Assembly: GCA_047967505.1 (NCBI GenBank)
Contig: CM106538.1
Direction: 5' to 3' (one strand)
Source: Dipteris shenzhenensis
Taxonomy: Eukaryota > Polypodiophyta > Polypodiopsida > Gleicheniales
Length of the DNA: 64,000 nucleotides
In this document: positions 21,710 through 34,160 of the stretch, piece by piece
How positions within the stretch are numbered: the first letter of the stretch is position 1
How the letters are laid out: every line of letters begins with the position of its first letter
Notes under the pieces: generated by a model
The model's database searches: none
Told to the model about the DNA's origin: nothing
Seen by the model: only the letters and a program-made list of their open reading frames with translations
Position numbers and translations under genes: made by a program

Positions 21710-21902
21710 TTTTACCCTTTGGAGGTGAGCATCGAAGTAAGAAGAGCCAGGAGGATCAAGCCCTACTGTCAAACGACGGATACTTGTTAGACAAATGTGT
21801 CCTCCGATATGTATACGGCTTCACTGAGATGCTTATTGCGCGCGCAATGCGATCAGGTAATTTTGCGTTCGAAATCGTTCTCCTAGATTTGCCCGTTGTG
21901 CG

Positions 21903-22014
21903 TTCACACAATCGCTATGAAATCTCGAAATTCAGAATAACTTTACTAACCATGATCATTCACACAATCACTATGAAATCTCGAAATTCAGAATAACTTA
22001 TTTACTAACCATCA
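21903..22014. repeat. 56-bp tandem duplication
   Basis: ttcacacaatcgctatgaaa and the following sequence to 21958 are repeated at 21959-22014 with few changes. Confidence 0.85.
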
Positions 22015-23400
22015 TCTCTGCGCGAAGTTGGACTAACATCACGAAGTCGCATCAACGCCAGTTGGTTCCGGCAGCTGATGAGTGTTTTAGTGAGGGTCTC
22101 ACTCCGTCCGTCTCTTTTCCCTGCGAGTTTTCTCTGTTCTTCCTGCGGCAGCACTGCAGAAATTACTTAAACCAGCGTACGTTCTTTTCATGTAACCGTA
22201 AGAAACTGTCAAGCCGAGAGTCACAAGTACTTCGCAGTGCAAAAAAGCAATCCAGCGAGGCATCGCAAGGGAAAATCGTCATCGCAGAACGGCGAAGATA
22301 ACTTCGGAGGAGGGACGTAATTATCGGGTCAGTACCTCGTCCGTTAGAGCATAGAATTTTCCGTATTCCATGCTGGAAGTCTGCCATGCGAACTCCCGAG
22401 CCGTTTTCATCAGTTGGGGACGTTCTGCAGGAGGTGAGCAAATACGGTATCATGATGCAGCCATGGAGTGTTGGTGCTAGTTCTCGCATGTTAACGGCCA
22501 TGCCCGATTGAACTGCTTGTCGTTTAGGCCTAATGGCTTAAGAAAAAATCAGATCGAGGTAGCGACGAGGAAGATCAGATGCAAGCACCTGTTGAGCAGG
22601 TGTACTTGTGGGGTGGATATTGATATTGCGAACATTCGTTCAACAGGAATGAATTTGATCGGCCACATAAATGGACGGAGTCCGATCAGCTGATGAGCAG
22701 GCCGAATTGGAAGGTTGGAAAATTGTCGTAACTGTCAAAGTGCACTGCAATAGATAGAAAGGATGGGAGGACTGAGAGCCGATCAACAACCGTACTGAAA
22801 GTGCAGAGCTAGGAGGGGGAATGGAGGTTCCGAAAATGTCCTAACTGTCGATCGAAATGCACGTTGACAGACAGAATGGACGGACTCACAGCAAACGTAT
22901 AACGATCGCAGCTCCCAAAGTCGTCGTAACGGCCATGTCAAGGCCTCATGACATTGTTGGTAGTTTGGGAGATGACATTGTTGGTAGTTTTGTGGGAAAT
23001 GAGAAATTTAAGGCTTTTTTCCCATTTTTGGCTGTTTTTTCATTTTCTATGGGAACTTAAACTTTCTATGGCAATTGGAGTGGGTGTGATCAGAAAAGGG
23101 TAAGCGGGGTTAGGGTAAGTGGCGAGGTTCACCTTATCATTTGATTGTGGTGAGGTTTAATACCACCTTAAACGACTTGGAGTTTGTTGCTTCTCTCGTG
23201 GTTCTTCATTCAATCTTCACCCTGTGGTTGCTCTGGGATTCCACATTGTGCTTGCTCTAGGTTGGTTCTTCTTTACTAATTTGTTCTTTGCTCCATGTTC
23301 ACTCTTTCAGTTGCTTGGACTTCGCTTGGGCCTTTGAGAAGCTTATTGTTGAGCGAGTGGGGCTGTGTTGGTGTATCGAAGTTCGACGATTTCTTCGACA
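22015..23400. other. Low-copy stretch, no supported gene
   Basis: Relatively GC-rich. Short diverged repeats (gtcgtaactgtc, gtcctaactgtcgatcg) occur at 22725-22860. Open frames are short and unrecognised. Confidence 0.4.
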
Positions 23401-23479
23401 ATGCTACAAAGTCTTTGCTTCAAAGTCTACAAGGGCAGGCATGTGTTGATAACTAAAGCGAGCACTCCAGAGTCTACTA

Positions 23480-24110
23480 GTATTGGTGTGAGTCAATAAC
23501 TAAAGCAAGGCAGAAGGTGTTTTCTCTCTTGATAACTCCAGGGAGCTATGTTGTCAAGGTCTTCTATGTCTACCTTCTACAAACATCTATGGTTAGATGC
23601 AACTCGTTGGCTCTTCAAGTCTGATTGTTTAATCTGATTGTTCCATGCAGATTTGTTCTTCGTTGTTCTTTGTTTAATCATGTGGCTTATTGAAAGTGTC
23701 AAATGCTTGGTCCTCTACATGTTTGGAGTGAGTGCATTTGAGAAGTTAGTCTTATGCATCATATAATGCTTGATAGTTTGCATGTTCATCTAGTGTGTTC
23801 AATCGTCTTCTACAGTGTAAATATTTTGGGCCAACATGCATGTCTTTCTAAAGTTCGAAAATAGGAGTGATTCGACTATAGTCTCGCAATGCAAGTCTAT
23901 ATCTCTACAGAAGTGAGGCAACTTGCTTTGTTTAAAAGGTGCTCTATACCTGCCTTCTGGAAGCTATTTATAGTCGTGCTTATTTCAAGCGCCCATTGCT
24001 TAGTACTCTGGATGTTTGGAGTGCAAATCAGCAAGCTATTCTTCTATAGTGTACATACTTGGCACAACATGCATGTCTTTGTCAGAATTTCAATGCATGT
24101 GAAATATCAT
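23480..24110. repeat. Diverged tandem repeat of roughly 300 bp
   Basis: Words such as gtttggagtg, then cttctacagtgtaaata / cttctatagtgtacata, then aacatgcatgtcttt occur in the same order around 23720-23855 and again at 24010-24080. The frame at 23889-24218 crosses this and is not recognised. Confidence 0.5.
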
Positions 24111-24279
24111 TTCAATATGAAGATCAATAGCAAGCTCTACGACTTCGCTATTCCCCCATGCATGGCTACCTTGGTAGAGTTCGACCGGAGGTTGATAGTC
24201 ATCCTCATGAATCATTAATTTTTCTGTGATTTTGCTATGCGTAGGATCACGGGTGGAACTTTTGGTTTTTGTCCGTTTC

Positions 24280-26500
24280 TACAGTTAGCCTGACTACGTC
24301 TAGTAGGAAAGACTTTCTCATGGTAAGGTTTGATTTACCAAGTCTCTTTAATCAAGGCTACCATGGCCTCGAGAGGTGATATAGAAATAATGGCTAGGGT
24401 TTTAGTGGTTAAAGTTTCAAGCATGATGATCACAAATTATGTGTAGGCCAAGCTGGGCAGAACAAGCATGAAAGGAGGGGGAGACTCTACTAGAGCAGGG
24501 TCAAGCCCTACTCCCCTCTATCCCTATATAAATGGAGTTGATTTGTTGTCAATCCCATCCTTGGCATGAAGACGACAAAGATGGGCACTACATATTTGAG
24601 CTTGGAGAAAATACTACGTCTCAGTGTAATGCCACTTGTTAATCCAAGTAGTTTGGCATGATGTCGATAGCTTGATTTGAAACAATAAGTGATTTGTTGG
24701 CTTAAAATTAAAGTTTTTTCTTGGTTTGCTTGATGTATTGATGAAACTATTCCTTTGTCTATCAAGGTATAAAATTAGAACTTTTTTGGAAAGCATAGGG
24801 TCTCTGTCTAGTGTGGCTTTCATTTTGCATTGAAAGTGTTTGTGCACTACAACATTACAAGTTTCATTTTCTGACCTTGAATTCTCATTGTTGTCTCTTT
24901 TGCACATGGCTCTTGCAGACAAAATTCTCAACATGGGGGAAGGTATGTTAGTTTCTATTTTAGACTCAAGGCCATCTGTTCCTTCCTTTTGTGTGTTTTT
25001 TCAAATTGCTTTGGATGTAATACATTAATTTCTACATTATCTACAAATTGATAGAAAAATGGAGCATTAATTTAAATGACACTTGGAGTTTGCTTCATTG
25101 CCTGGCTGATCATCTTGGTTTGGTCTCTTGTTTTCTTGAGCTACTTTGTTTTGGTCCTTATAGTTATGTGAAGAGTAGTTTGGTTTGATTCATGAGTGTG
25201 AGGGCTTTATATTGAATTACTTTCCCTAGGCTCTAGGGCGACTGTTGCAAGGCACGCTTGTTTCTACAAGGCAAGCTTGGCCTACAAGGGTTTTTACATA
25301 TTCACTCTGCAAGGGATTCAATGGTTGTATAATCCCCCCACCTAGCTGCTCCCTAGCCGTTAGCCCCGGTACTAGAGATCCCCTAGGTAGTGAGCTGGGT
25401 TTCTCTTGGATAAGCCGATCTTTTCTTCTTTCAGCCTTTTGCAGTTATTTTCCATACTCAGCACCTTTGGGGCTGCTATTTTGTATGAAGTCTTTCAAGC
25501 ATTACTAGAAGGTTCCTTTCTTTGCAAAAAAGAAAAGAAAAGATTCAATTACTTCATGCAAGTAGTGAGAAGGACAGGCATGTAATTTCCAAGTGTTGTA
25601 TTGCATGATCACAGCCTTCTACACAAGTAAAACCTCTTCTTATTCATTAGTGTTATTTGTTGAAATGATTAAAATTACTGAACAGTTTGCAATCACATTT
25701 AAGAGGCAATTGTTTAGAATCGTAGTGCAAGATTCTGCTTAACTGGAGTACATCTAATTAAGAGGTTTAATGGAAATTTATGGAGCTATCCATCTGTTTG
25801 ACTAGCCAACTTGTAAAATCTGCATTTTAATTGATAGTATGGTACATAAATTCTCTCCCATGGATGAAGTGATTATTATGGAGTCCTGTAGAGAGATTTG
25901 GCAGAATATTCGAATGTTGGGATTGTGAGGAGCAGGAATGTGTAAAGTCACTCAAAATGTTCAAAAGTACATCTTGATGCTTGTGATTGAAATAGATTGG
26001 CTAGTGTGCTTGCCAAGCACTACAAAGCTGTCTATAACATTTGTGTGATGAGATAGTCATTGTGCTAACTCACCTTGTATATCCTCTTCATGTAATTAAA
26101 GATGATTTATACTCACACAAGTTTGTTATGTATGTTATGACAAAAGCAGGGGTTGTGTTTGGTTGAAAGGTTGGTTTGACTATCGTAGTCAGATATGCAG
26201 AGGATATGCATGGTAACGTGGAATATGTCAAGCCCTCACTTGATATGTTTCGGGATTTCATTCTATAGCAATAAATTTATAATTGGGTTGTCTTGTGATG
26301 CGTCAGGTTTTTGAGAAGCTTGGGCCAAGCTTGTATATTTTTCTACTTAAAAATAGTTACAAGCCTTTTCATGTTGATCTAGTTTGTGATTTTGGCCATC
26401 AGCTTTTGGACTCAAGTGCATGTATGTTTGTTTCTCTTTTTTATGTCTTTGTGCTACTTCATTTATTATATTTTGTCTACTAAAAATTTGGGAAGGGGGA
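24280..26500 (+). repeat. Inverted duplication, right arm: PPR 5' flank
   Basis: Plus-strand counterpart of 16021-18200. It starts near tctagtaggaaagact (24299) and runs into PPR sequence at about 26500. Shared blocks keep order and orientation relative to the PPR relic. The right arm holds a retroposon (25223-25542) that the left arm lacks. Confidence 0.78.
25223..25542 (+). mobile_element. 320-bp retroposon (LINE 3' end or SINE)
   Basis: An insertion relative to the left arm. It ends in an A-rich tail (aaaaaagaaaagaaaag) and is flanked by a 12-bp near-identical repeat, attgaattactt at 25211-25222 and attcaattactt at 25543-25554. The 3' part contains tttggggctgctattttgta, which resembles plant LINE tails. 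No tRNA-derived promoter was recognised, so SINE and truncated LINE cannot be separated. Confidence 0.75.
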
Positions 26501-27500
26501 TGAAAATTTTTTGCTGAGATTTCTAGAAATGGCTTGGAAAGAGACCTTTCAGTTGGCCACACCTCGGTTGATGTGTATGCCAAATGTGGCGTGCTTGCAA
26601 AAGCACAGGCATTGTTTGATAAGTATCAGTTCACAATGTAGTTCCTTGGATTGTGCTAATTGCAAGGTATGTTGAACATGGGGCTGGTAAGGAAACTATT
26701 TTGAACAAATGCAAGTAGAGGGCGTCTCTCCACATACTGCCACATTTGTTTATAGCTAAAAAACTTGTGGCAGGATAGGAGCTACAGGCAAGGGTAGAGA
26801 AATACCTCACAAATACATGCTGAGATCACTAGGAAGGGGCTGGAGATAGAGACCTTTTTGTTGACAGCACCTTGTTTGAAATGTAGCTCACTTGCAATGA
26901 GCTTAGTGAGGAAGAACTAAAATATTGTAAACAGGTGCAATGTTGGGGATCCCCACTAATGATGTCATATTTGTCTCTAGCTCAAGAAAGCTTGTGGTAA
27001 CTTTGGAGTAGTAGAAAATAGTTAAGTACTACATGCTAAGATTGCTAGAAAGAGATTGGAAAGAGATTTTGTTGTTGGAAACGCCTTCATTGATATGTAT
27101 GCCATGTGTTGCTCGCTTGTGAATTGGCAAGCTTCAGGTCAAGATGTGGTGCTTGGACTTCTCTAATTGTATGATATTCTGAAAACGCGCTTGGTAAGGA
27201 AACACTAAATTGTTTTCAATAGATGCTACTAGAGGGCATTCTCTCCAAATGCCATCACATTTATGTCCATCTTGAAAGATTGTGGTAGCATAGGAGCCAT
27301 AGACAAGGGCCAAGAAATACATGCTCATACTGCTACAAAGGGGTTGGAACTAGATCTTATTGTTGGCCGCACCTTGGTAGATATGTATGCCAAATGTGGT
27401 TCATTGGCAAAAGCATGGGAAGTATTTGGCAAACTACCAATTGGAGACATAATTAGGAATGCACTAATTGTAGGATACATAGATGGGATCAGCTCAAATC
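26500..27500 (+). pseudogene. PPR pseudogene, right arm
   Basis: The plus strand reads decayed PPR repeats: MYAKCGVLAKAQALFD-like sequence near 26570-26620, and at 27263-27508 GSIGAIDKGQEIHAH, then VGRTLVDMYAKCGSLAKAWE, then NALIVGYIDG. Stops and internal deletions are frequent. It is homologous to 14251-16020 in opposite orientation. It ends abruptly at about 27495 against unrelated sequence, so the C-terminal E motifs are missing here. Confidence 0.85.
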
Positions 27501-28267
27501 ACACGTGAAGAGGGGGAGGAAGAACATTCATTGCATGATCATGATGAGATGTATAGAAGATTTAGTGGACATATGACTCATTGTAGGCATGCGATGGTAT
27601 GCTTGCACTAAGATATTAGTATGAGAGATGAATTTCCATCTTCAACTATGATGACTGGTGCTACGGCTTAGACCTTTGGTGATTATCCATTTCCTTATAG
27701 GTTGGCACCACTTGTAAGGAGTTACAATCATAGGGCAACATGGTGCTTGGTTATAGCATGACTTCCTCAACCAAGAAGACTTCTCTTATTAGGGTCATCG
27801 ATACATGTTAGCTCCATCTATTGTCAGACCAGTTGAGGATTGTATAGTTTGCAATATGCTCATGTGCCAAGCGACCATTTTGTCACATTGATGCCATTTT
27901 GCGAGCTCAAATACTCATGGGTGATTGGCACCTGCTATTTAGATATATGTTGAATTTGGCATCATATGGCATATGCATGAACGTCACATCTCTTAGAAAG
28001 AAAGAGTGGGAAACTTATGTTGATCATTTATATGTACAGATGCATGATTTAGCTCCATGGGAGACAAAGATAGGACAAATTGTATATACGAGGAACATGT
28101 AGGACATGAGTCTAATTATATGCCTAGACTTGTAGGATGATGCATGGTGGTTGTAGCCACTAGGAGTCGATCCGCATGAAAAGAGTTGACTATACATTAT
28201 TCATTTTGTATGGAGATACTTGCTCGTAGGCAACAAGAGTTAGCAAGATTACCCCTTGATGTTCCAT
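27501..28267. other. Unrecognised, probably decayed transposon sequence
   Basis: Abuts the cut end of the PPR relic on one side and the cut end of an LTR on the other, so it likely replaced both. Short frames only; 27899-28102 is unrecognised. Confidence 0.4.
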
Positions 28268-28310
28268 TCGGTCATCACCCAAAGAGTGTGGCTTTCATTC
28301 CATTATGGGG

Positions 28311-28318
28311 TATTTATA
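28311..28318 (-). promoter_or_regulatory. LTR TATA box
   Basis: tatttata on the plus strand, that is TATAAATA on the minus strand, in the same context as 881-888. Confidence 0.6.
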
Positions 28319-28339
28319 CAAGTGGCAGAGCTTCTCTAT

Positions 28340-28615
28340 CTGCATGTAGGAATTGTAAGACATTCTCTCGCTACATGTAGAACTTGCATATAGAAGTTGC
28401 ATGTAGGAGTTGCAAGCTGCATGTAGAACTCGCATGTTGCATGTTGCATGTAGAACTCACATGTTGCAAGTTGCATGTTGCATGTAGGAGTTGCATGTTG
28501 CATGTAGAACTTGTATGTTGCATGTTGCATGTAGAAGTTGCATGTTGAACTTGCATGTAGGAATTGCATGTAGAACATGCATGAAGGAGTTGCAAGTAGA
28601 ACTTGCATATTGAGG
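28340..28615 (-). repeat. U3 minisatellite, largest copy
   Basis: gcatgttgcatgtagaact and gcatgtaggagttgcatgt words fill about 275 bp. This is longer than in the 690-870 copy, so the array differs in length between family members. Confidence 0.82.
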
Positions 28616-29399
28616 ATTCCTAAGAGAGATTATTCCTAGCCTTATGCAAGTACAAGCGGAGCTTTGCCTCTACTCTACACTCATTTTCTGTACTACCTAA
28701 GTCCATGTTGGCACAGAGACAACATACTCCCGGATCCATTTTATTACCCATCCTTGGGTACTGGCTTATTATAATCACGTAGTTGGGATGCCATGCGTGA
28801 AATATAGTGGCTGTGGAACTTGTGTCGTGCCAGTTGATCCTACTGTAAAGCCTTGGCACCATACAATTTTTGCTCTATTTCCAGGTAGCCTGTATCCACC
28901 ATTTGTTCGAATAGAGATACGTGGTGTGCTTCTAAGAAGATGACTCTTTGATAGAGTCAGCTTGTAATTTGAGCATCAATCTGTTCATTGGGATTGAAAC
29001 TGAGTGGAGGCAAATGGCATTCGAGGTGGTTGGGGACGTCCAAAATGTATTCCAATGTTTTGCAAAAGATAGCACTTTGGCAAAGGAAGCAGTCAGTGTT
29101 GCTGCGCATTATTTGCTCATGTTGCTAAAGTGCTCGAATCATTGCACCTTGGATATTCCATTCTACACCAAAGTATGGTTCGATCATTGGCCAATTAATG
29201 GTATGATCTTCACCCAAAGTGTGTATATTGGTTTCCCATCTGTGGAACTGCATAGAACTTGGGATGGGTTCTAAGACATGGAGGTGGATGCAAGTACTCT
29301 TTTGAGAAGCTTACATTAAAGATCTTGGGATGGTGCCAATCAAGTTGGGGATCCAACTTGCTTATCCAATCTTCACTAATTTAACACTGACAAAGGTTG

Positions 29400-32210
29400 G
29401 TAGGGAAGTTGTCAAAGGGTCCATCCACCTCGAGTTTTCATATCAAGATATTTGCTCCAAAATTCCTTGATGGGGATACTGGGAAGTGGTATCTCATCAA
29501 AATCATACCCATCATTGGAATTTGGCATGGGAGTACGAATTGGATTATCCAGATCTTGATATTCAAAAACAAATACTATGTCATTATCTATTGATGGCAC
29601 TACAAGTAGTGTCAGAGGTGATGATGGGGTAGGGAGAGAATCTGGGGACATGGTAGAGAAATATCAAAGAGTGTTAGTTGTGGTGGAAGCACGAGTAGAG
29701 GGACGGGGGGGAAGAACTAGGCAAATGGTTTGAGCAGCTTGGTAATCCTCAAGGGTAGGATTAGCAAGGGAAGGGAAAAAGCTAGGTGTGAGGGGCTCGT
29801 AAGTTTGTGACTGTTGGGTTAGTTGAAAATGGTGAGAGGCATGAGCAAAGAGACAATGAAGGGAATAGATGTTAGGATGGAGCTCAAGGAAGGTTTAGAG
29901 GGTGGTAGAAGCAAGGGTAAGTAACGTTATGAGGTTGGTAGAGAGAGTGGTTAGATATAGGAAGTTGGATGTGAGATAGGCCCTGTCATCTTCTGACATT
30001 TCTTTTTGCTGGTGCGATGGGATCATCAACTACAAGGGTGGGATGTCAGTTATGTCATCCCTTGCAACTAATAGTGATGGACTTTGTAGCAATGGCAACA
30101 AACCAGCAATACCCCTGAGGGGAGGACTAACCATGAGGCATACATATGTGATGAAAGCATCCATCCTAAGTGCTATAAACTCGGCATGTGCAGACAGGCA
30201 GAAGATATTTTTCTCATCTTCGAACAAGTCTTGGCAAATTATGTGCAGAGTTTTGGTCCCTATGGAATGTTCCCATTTGATTGTTGGATGAGTGGATATG
30301 ATCCTGATTTGGAGTTTCTTCCATTGGACAAGCACTCGTGCATTGAGGAGATCTTCCGCTTGGTATACCACCGTTGTGCATTGTAGTGAAACTTCATTGG
30401 TGTTGTCTTCCATTGCCTCATTGTTGTGCACTAGCAATTGGAGTTCAAGCTTGGAGATGATTATCTTTTGGGATTGCATCTCATCCATTTTTTCTTTATA
30501 TTTATGGTAAATGGATGTCTATGCCTCCTTAAGCTTTCTCATTTGCAAGGTGACCTTCGCCTATTGAGGAATGTCTTCAGTGGTATTGGACCATTGGTCC
30601 ATGACTTGTGCTTTTGAAGTGCTGGTCTCTTGAGTGGTAGCAAGTTGGTCCTTTAAGATTCTACAGTCCCTTGTAAGCTCTTCAATAATGAACATGTGTA
30701 TTACTAAAGACTGTTGCATGTCTTTAAGCTTGTCTTGGCAATCCTAGAGCTCTTCTTCTTTGTGGATTAGAGTGAGTCGAGAGCTTGTGCCAATGCCTCT
30801 ATTTGCTAGAGCATGTGTAGAGGTCAAGGAGTTATAGTAGGTCTCTATGATTGCCATAGCTTGGACTGCTGCTCTCAGCTGTATTTGGCTTTGGTGGAAA
30901 TTGGAAGTCACATCTCTCACTGCCTTCTCTTGAGCTTGGAGAACTTGGTTCATGCGCACTTCTTCAACCTTCTTCTCATTTATTTGCACCCGAAGTGCCT
31001 TGACCTCTCTGGCGATTGCCTGAAATTGGTCTTTGATTGCTGCTGTAGTATATTGTCTATCCAATTCTCGTGCATGTTCCTTCTTGGCCAAGGGATCATT
31101 TGGCTAGCTTGATGATGGAGAATGATAGACGGTGATGAGGATTGGCGATACTACTGATACAATTGGTGCCCATGTAGGCATCTTGATGATTTTGTAGTAC
31201 TTGTTGGGGGTTGTTCCAATGGTATTTTAGTCACTTGGGTATAGTAGTCATACTGTTGATCTGGCACTAGCTCCCCTTGTGGTTCATGGACTCTGGCATG
31301 GCATCGATGGGTGGTGCTGGTGCCGCTATAGCCTCAGGCTCTAGTGTTGATCTTGCCTCAAGCATAGGCTGTTACTGCTGTTGGAGATATATTGGTTGCA
31401 GTTGTGCACCGAGCTGTAGCATCTCGTGGGGCAATTCCTCAATTCCGACCTCCACAATAGGCATTTCTTCTTAGGTATCTGCATTTGCTAATGTGATGAA
31501 CTTGGTGATAGCTCCCATGCTAGTGAGAAGGGAATCTCTAACTCCTCGATAGGTTTTGGTGATTGGGGCCTGCAGAGTCATTTCTCGTTCGTGTAGCTCT
31601 TTATTGATGATTACAGCCAATAAGTGCAGAATTTTACATTTTTGGCATAATGAACCATCTAGTTTTTTTGTGAAGAAGATGATTAAGTGCTCGATCCAGT
31701 CTTACTTTAGTTTCCTACTCAGCAAAACAAATGTGCGGAGTGAAAGGGATCGATTATTGCCACACTTAACCCCCAGGATTGTAGATAGGAATTGTGATGC
31801 TTCCTTGAGGTGAGGGTTAATGATGGTGCGAAGTAATATGCCATCCCTATGGAACATTGTGCCCTTGGCAAGGAGAGGTTGTACATCGAGAAATTTAGCA
31901 TCGACAGGCCTTGTAGGGTATTTGGCACCTTGTGTTGGGAGTGAGAAGGCCCTTTGAATGACTGTACTATCGAGGATAATGTTTAGTGGATCTGATGTAT
32001 AGTGATGGTACTGTACTTGCCAACTTGTGCATTGCTAGAGTGGTAAGAATGGAGAAAGTCCTTGATGTATGTGGTCATTGTAGGACTATCTTCCAAGGAT
32101 TTTAGGCTCTCATACAAACTGCCTAGACCCCTTTGCTCTAAGAAAGTTGTTGTTGCATTGGAAAGAGCATAAGTTGATGTAGGTGGCCACACAAGTTCCA
32201 ACGAATGGGC
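29400..32210 (-). pseudogene. Post-pol ORF of the Gypsy element, coiled coil, broken
   Basis: Lies between integrase and 3' LTR, same strand. N-terminal part (31983-32201) begins near MELVWPPTSTYALSNA with an ALSNATTTFLEQRGL segment. A middle globular part follows (31500-31960). Then comes a Pro/Gln-rich linker (IVEVGIEELPHEMLQLG near 31400-31470). A heptad-rich stretch at 30744-31091 (AREVKALRVQINEKKVEEVR) is a predicted coiled coil continuing to about 30400. The C-terminal 30030-30488 is hydrophobic in places. Several stops and shifts break it. A similar coiled-coil ORF occurs at 56640-57870. It sits where Athila-type elements carry an env-like ORF, but I see no signal peptide or clear membrane anchor. 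Function unknown. Confidence 0.6.
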
Positions 32211-32706
32211 CCCGTCAATGGTTGTGTAGCCAGTAGTGACTGGGGTGGCATTTGTTCTTCTTAGGTTTCCATGTCCTGCACAGAATCCTCCTCAGAGCTA
32301 TCGCTCTGAACCACAAATGCATGTGGTCACCGTGGTTGAGAGGAGGTAGATGTCTACGAACTCTGGAGGGGATCTCGTGGTTGAGGTGATGGGCTCTTTC
32401 TATGCATCCTCTTTAGTGGCGGCATTGTTTCTGAACCAGCATCCATGTGCATATGGTGTACCATTGATCATTAGATTAGTTGGCATGCAAGTATGACATT
32501 TGTGTGTGTTTGTGAGAGATCTTATTTTTACACATGCTTTGAGAGTGTGGAATGAAAGTGTGTAGCACAATTATTCATGCAATCGACCATGTGTCTAAGC
32601 GAAAGCATGTGAGTGCACGTGACCTAGTAGCTAGGTAGGGACTAACTATATTTGTTACTTAGATTTCATAGGGCAGCTAGAACTCAGGCATCACTTCTGA
32701 GCCCTA

Positions 32707-33087
32707 GGTTGAAATCGATTGATGCTACCTATATGTGCGAAGATGTACATATGCAAGTGAGTGCTCGTGATACAATCTAATCCTAACTAAGGAAAACTTG
32801 GGTTTCCCAAATCTTCATTTTTGTCGTGGATGGCTTTGCGTGGTGTAGTAGTAGCGCTTCAATTGGCTCCTGTTTATTGTTGTGTTAAATTGGACTCGGT
32901 TGAAATCGATTTGATGCTACCTATATGTGCGAAGATGTACATATGCAAGTGAGTGCTCGTGATACAATCTAATCCTAACTAAGGAAGACTTGGGTTTCCC
33001 AAATCTTCATTTTTGTCGTGGATGGCTTGTGTGGTGTAGTAGTAGCGCTTCAATTGGCTCCTGTTTATTGTTGTGTTAAATTGGACT
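32707..33087. repeat. Tandem duplication, 2 x about 190 bp
   Basis: The block starting gttgaaatcgat at 32708 recurs at 32899, nearly identical (one inserted t and minor changes). It spans the end of the integrase frame, so a second integrase tail was created after or during insertion. Confidence 0.88.
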
Positions 33088-34110
33088 CCATCCAATGTTT
33101 CTAGCAGCACAGCTCTAATGGGATTCATCTTTCTTACTCGATAGGATCCTTGACCTAGATACTTGAGTTTTCCCTTGTGTACTTTGGCATTGTATAACAA
33201 GACTGTCACCTTCCTTGATGTCTTTGGCTTTAAGATTCTTATCAAACCATGTCCTTCTTCTGTGTTTTTCTATTGTCATGGCATGGTAGGCGACTAATCT
33301 TGTCTCTGTATGCTCTCTCCAATTGATAGAGTCTTTCTTTCAAGGATGCATGATCTCCCATGTGTTCCTGTACTACTATGCATAGGCTTGGTATTACAAA
33401 TCCTAGTGGGACCATGGCTTACAGGCCATACAACAATTGAAAATGTATATTCTCTGTACTGACCTTGAGTGTGGTTCGGTATGCCCATAAGGCTGCATTT
33501 AGTTTCTCTACCCAATCAGAACGTTGTGGTTCTACTACCTTGGTGAGGATAATGCATAATATTTTGTTGGTGGATTCAGCCTGTCCATTCCCTTGGGGAT
33601 AGTAGGGTGTGCTTTTTCTATGGATTACCATAAAGCCAGACAAGAGTTGTTAGATTTCCTCATTGACAAAATCTATCTTTATTCGACACAATTTCAATGG
33701 GGCATCTGAATCGGGTGATCACATTCTTGTTTGAGAATCTTGCTGTGCTTCTGGCATCGGCTTTTCTGACTGCTTTAGCTTCAGCCCATTTGGTAAAGTA
33801 ATCAGTGGCCACAATGATGTAGCATGCCTGTGTTTCCTTTGCTGCTGGATGGATGGGACCCACATAGTCAATCCCCCATTTTTCAAATGGTTTTTGTGCA
33901 ACAGCTATTGTTAGGGAATTGAAGTCTTTGTGTTGGGGTTTAGTGGTCCGTTGGCATACATCACAACCTTTGACCTATTCATATGCATCTGCCCAAAGTG
34001 TTGGCCACCAATAACCTGTGAGGAGGACTTTTCTTGCTGTGGCTTCCCCTTGGAAGAATCCTCCTACAATGCCTTCATGGACTTCACTCAGGATTGGCAT
34101 GATCTCATGA
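32979..34110 (-). pseudogene. Gypsy integrase, fragmented
   Basis: On the minus strand: a central core with IVATDYFTKWAEAKAVRKAD (33660-33863), then YYPQGNGQAESTNKILCIIL and WAYRTTLKVSTENIHFQLLY (33419-33643). The C-terminal module at 32979-33245 has KVHKGKLKYLGQGSYRV and SQLKRYYY. The YYPQGNGQAE motif holds the third catalytic residue (E). The zinc-binding N-terminus lies around 33930-34130 with frame breaks. Integrases insert the cDNA; this copy is interrupted by stops and shifts and the duplicated tail. Confidence 0.82.
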
Positions 34111-34160
34111 GGCATTACACATCTTCTTAAAACCTAGTCTTTGCCCATCTTGTACAGTTG

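Larger units (their letters stand above)
28268..28724 (-). repeat. Truncated 3' LTR
   Basis: Starts TGTTGTCTCTGTGCCAACAT (minus strand) at 28724 after a purine tract, then the minisatellite, then TATAAATA (28311-28318), and is cut just past ccacactctttggg near 28268. Confidence 0.78.

Noticed and set aside
28948-29274. 108-residue plus-strand protein
   Set aside because: It is the antisense of the Gypsy 3' non-coding tail, shared with 1-562 where the frame is not kept.
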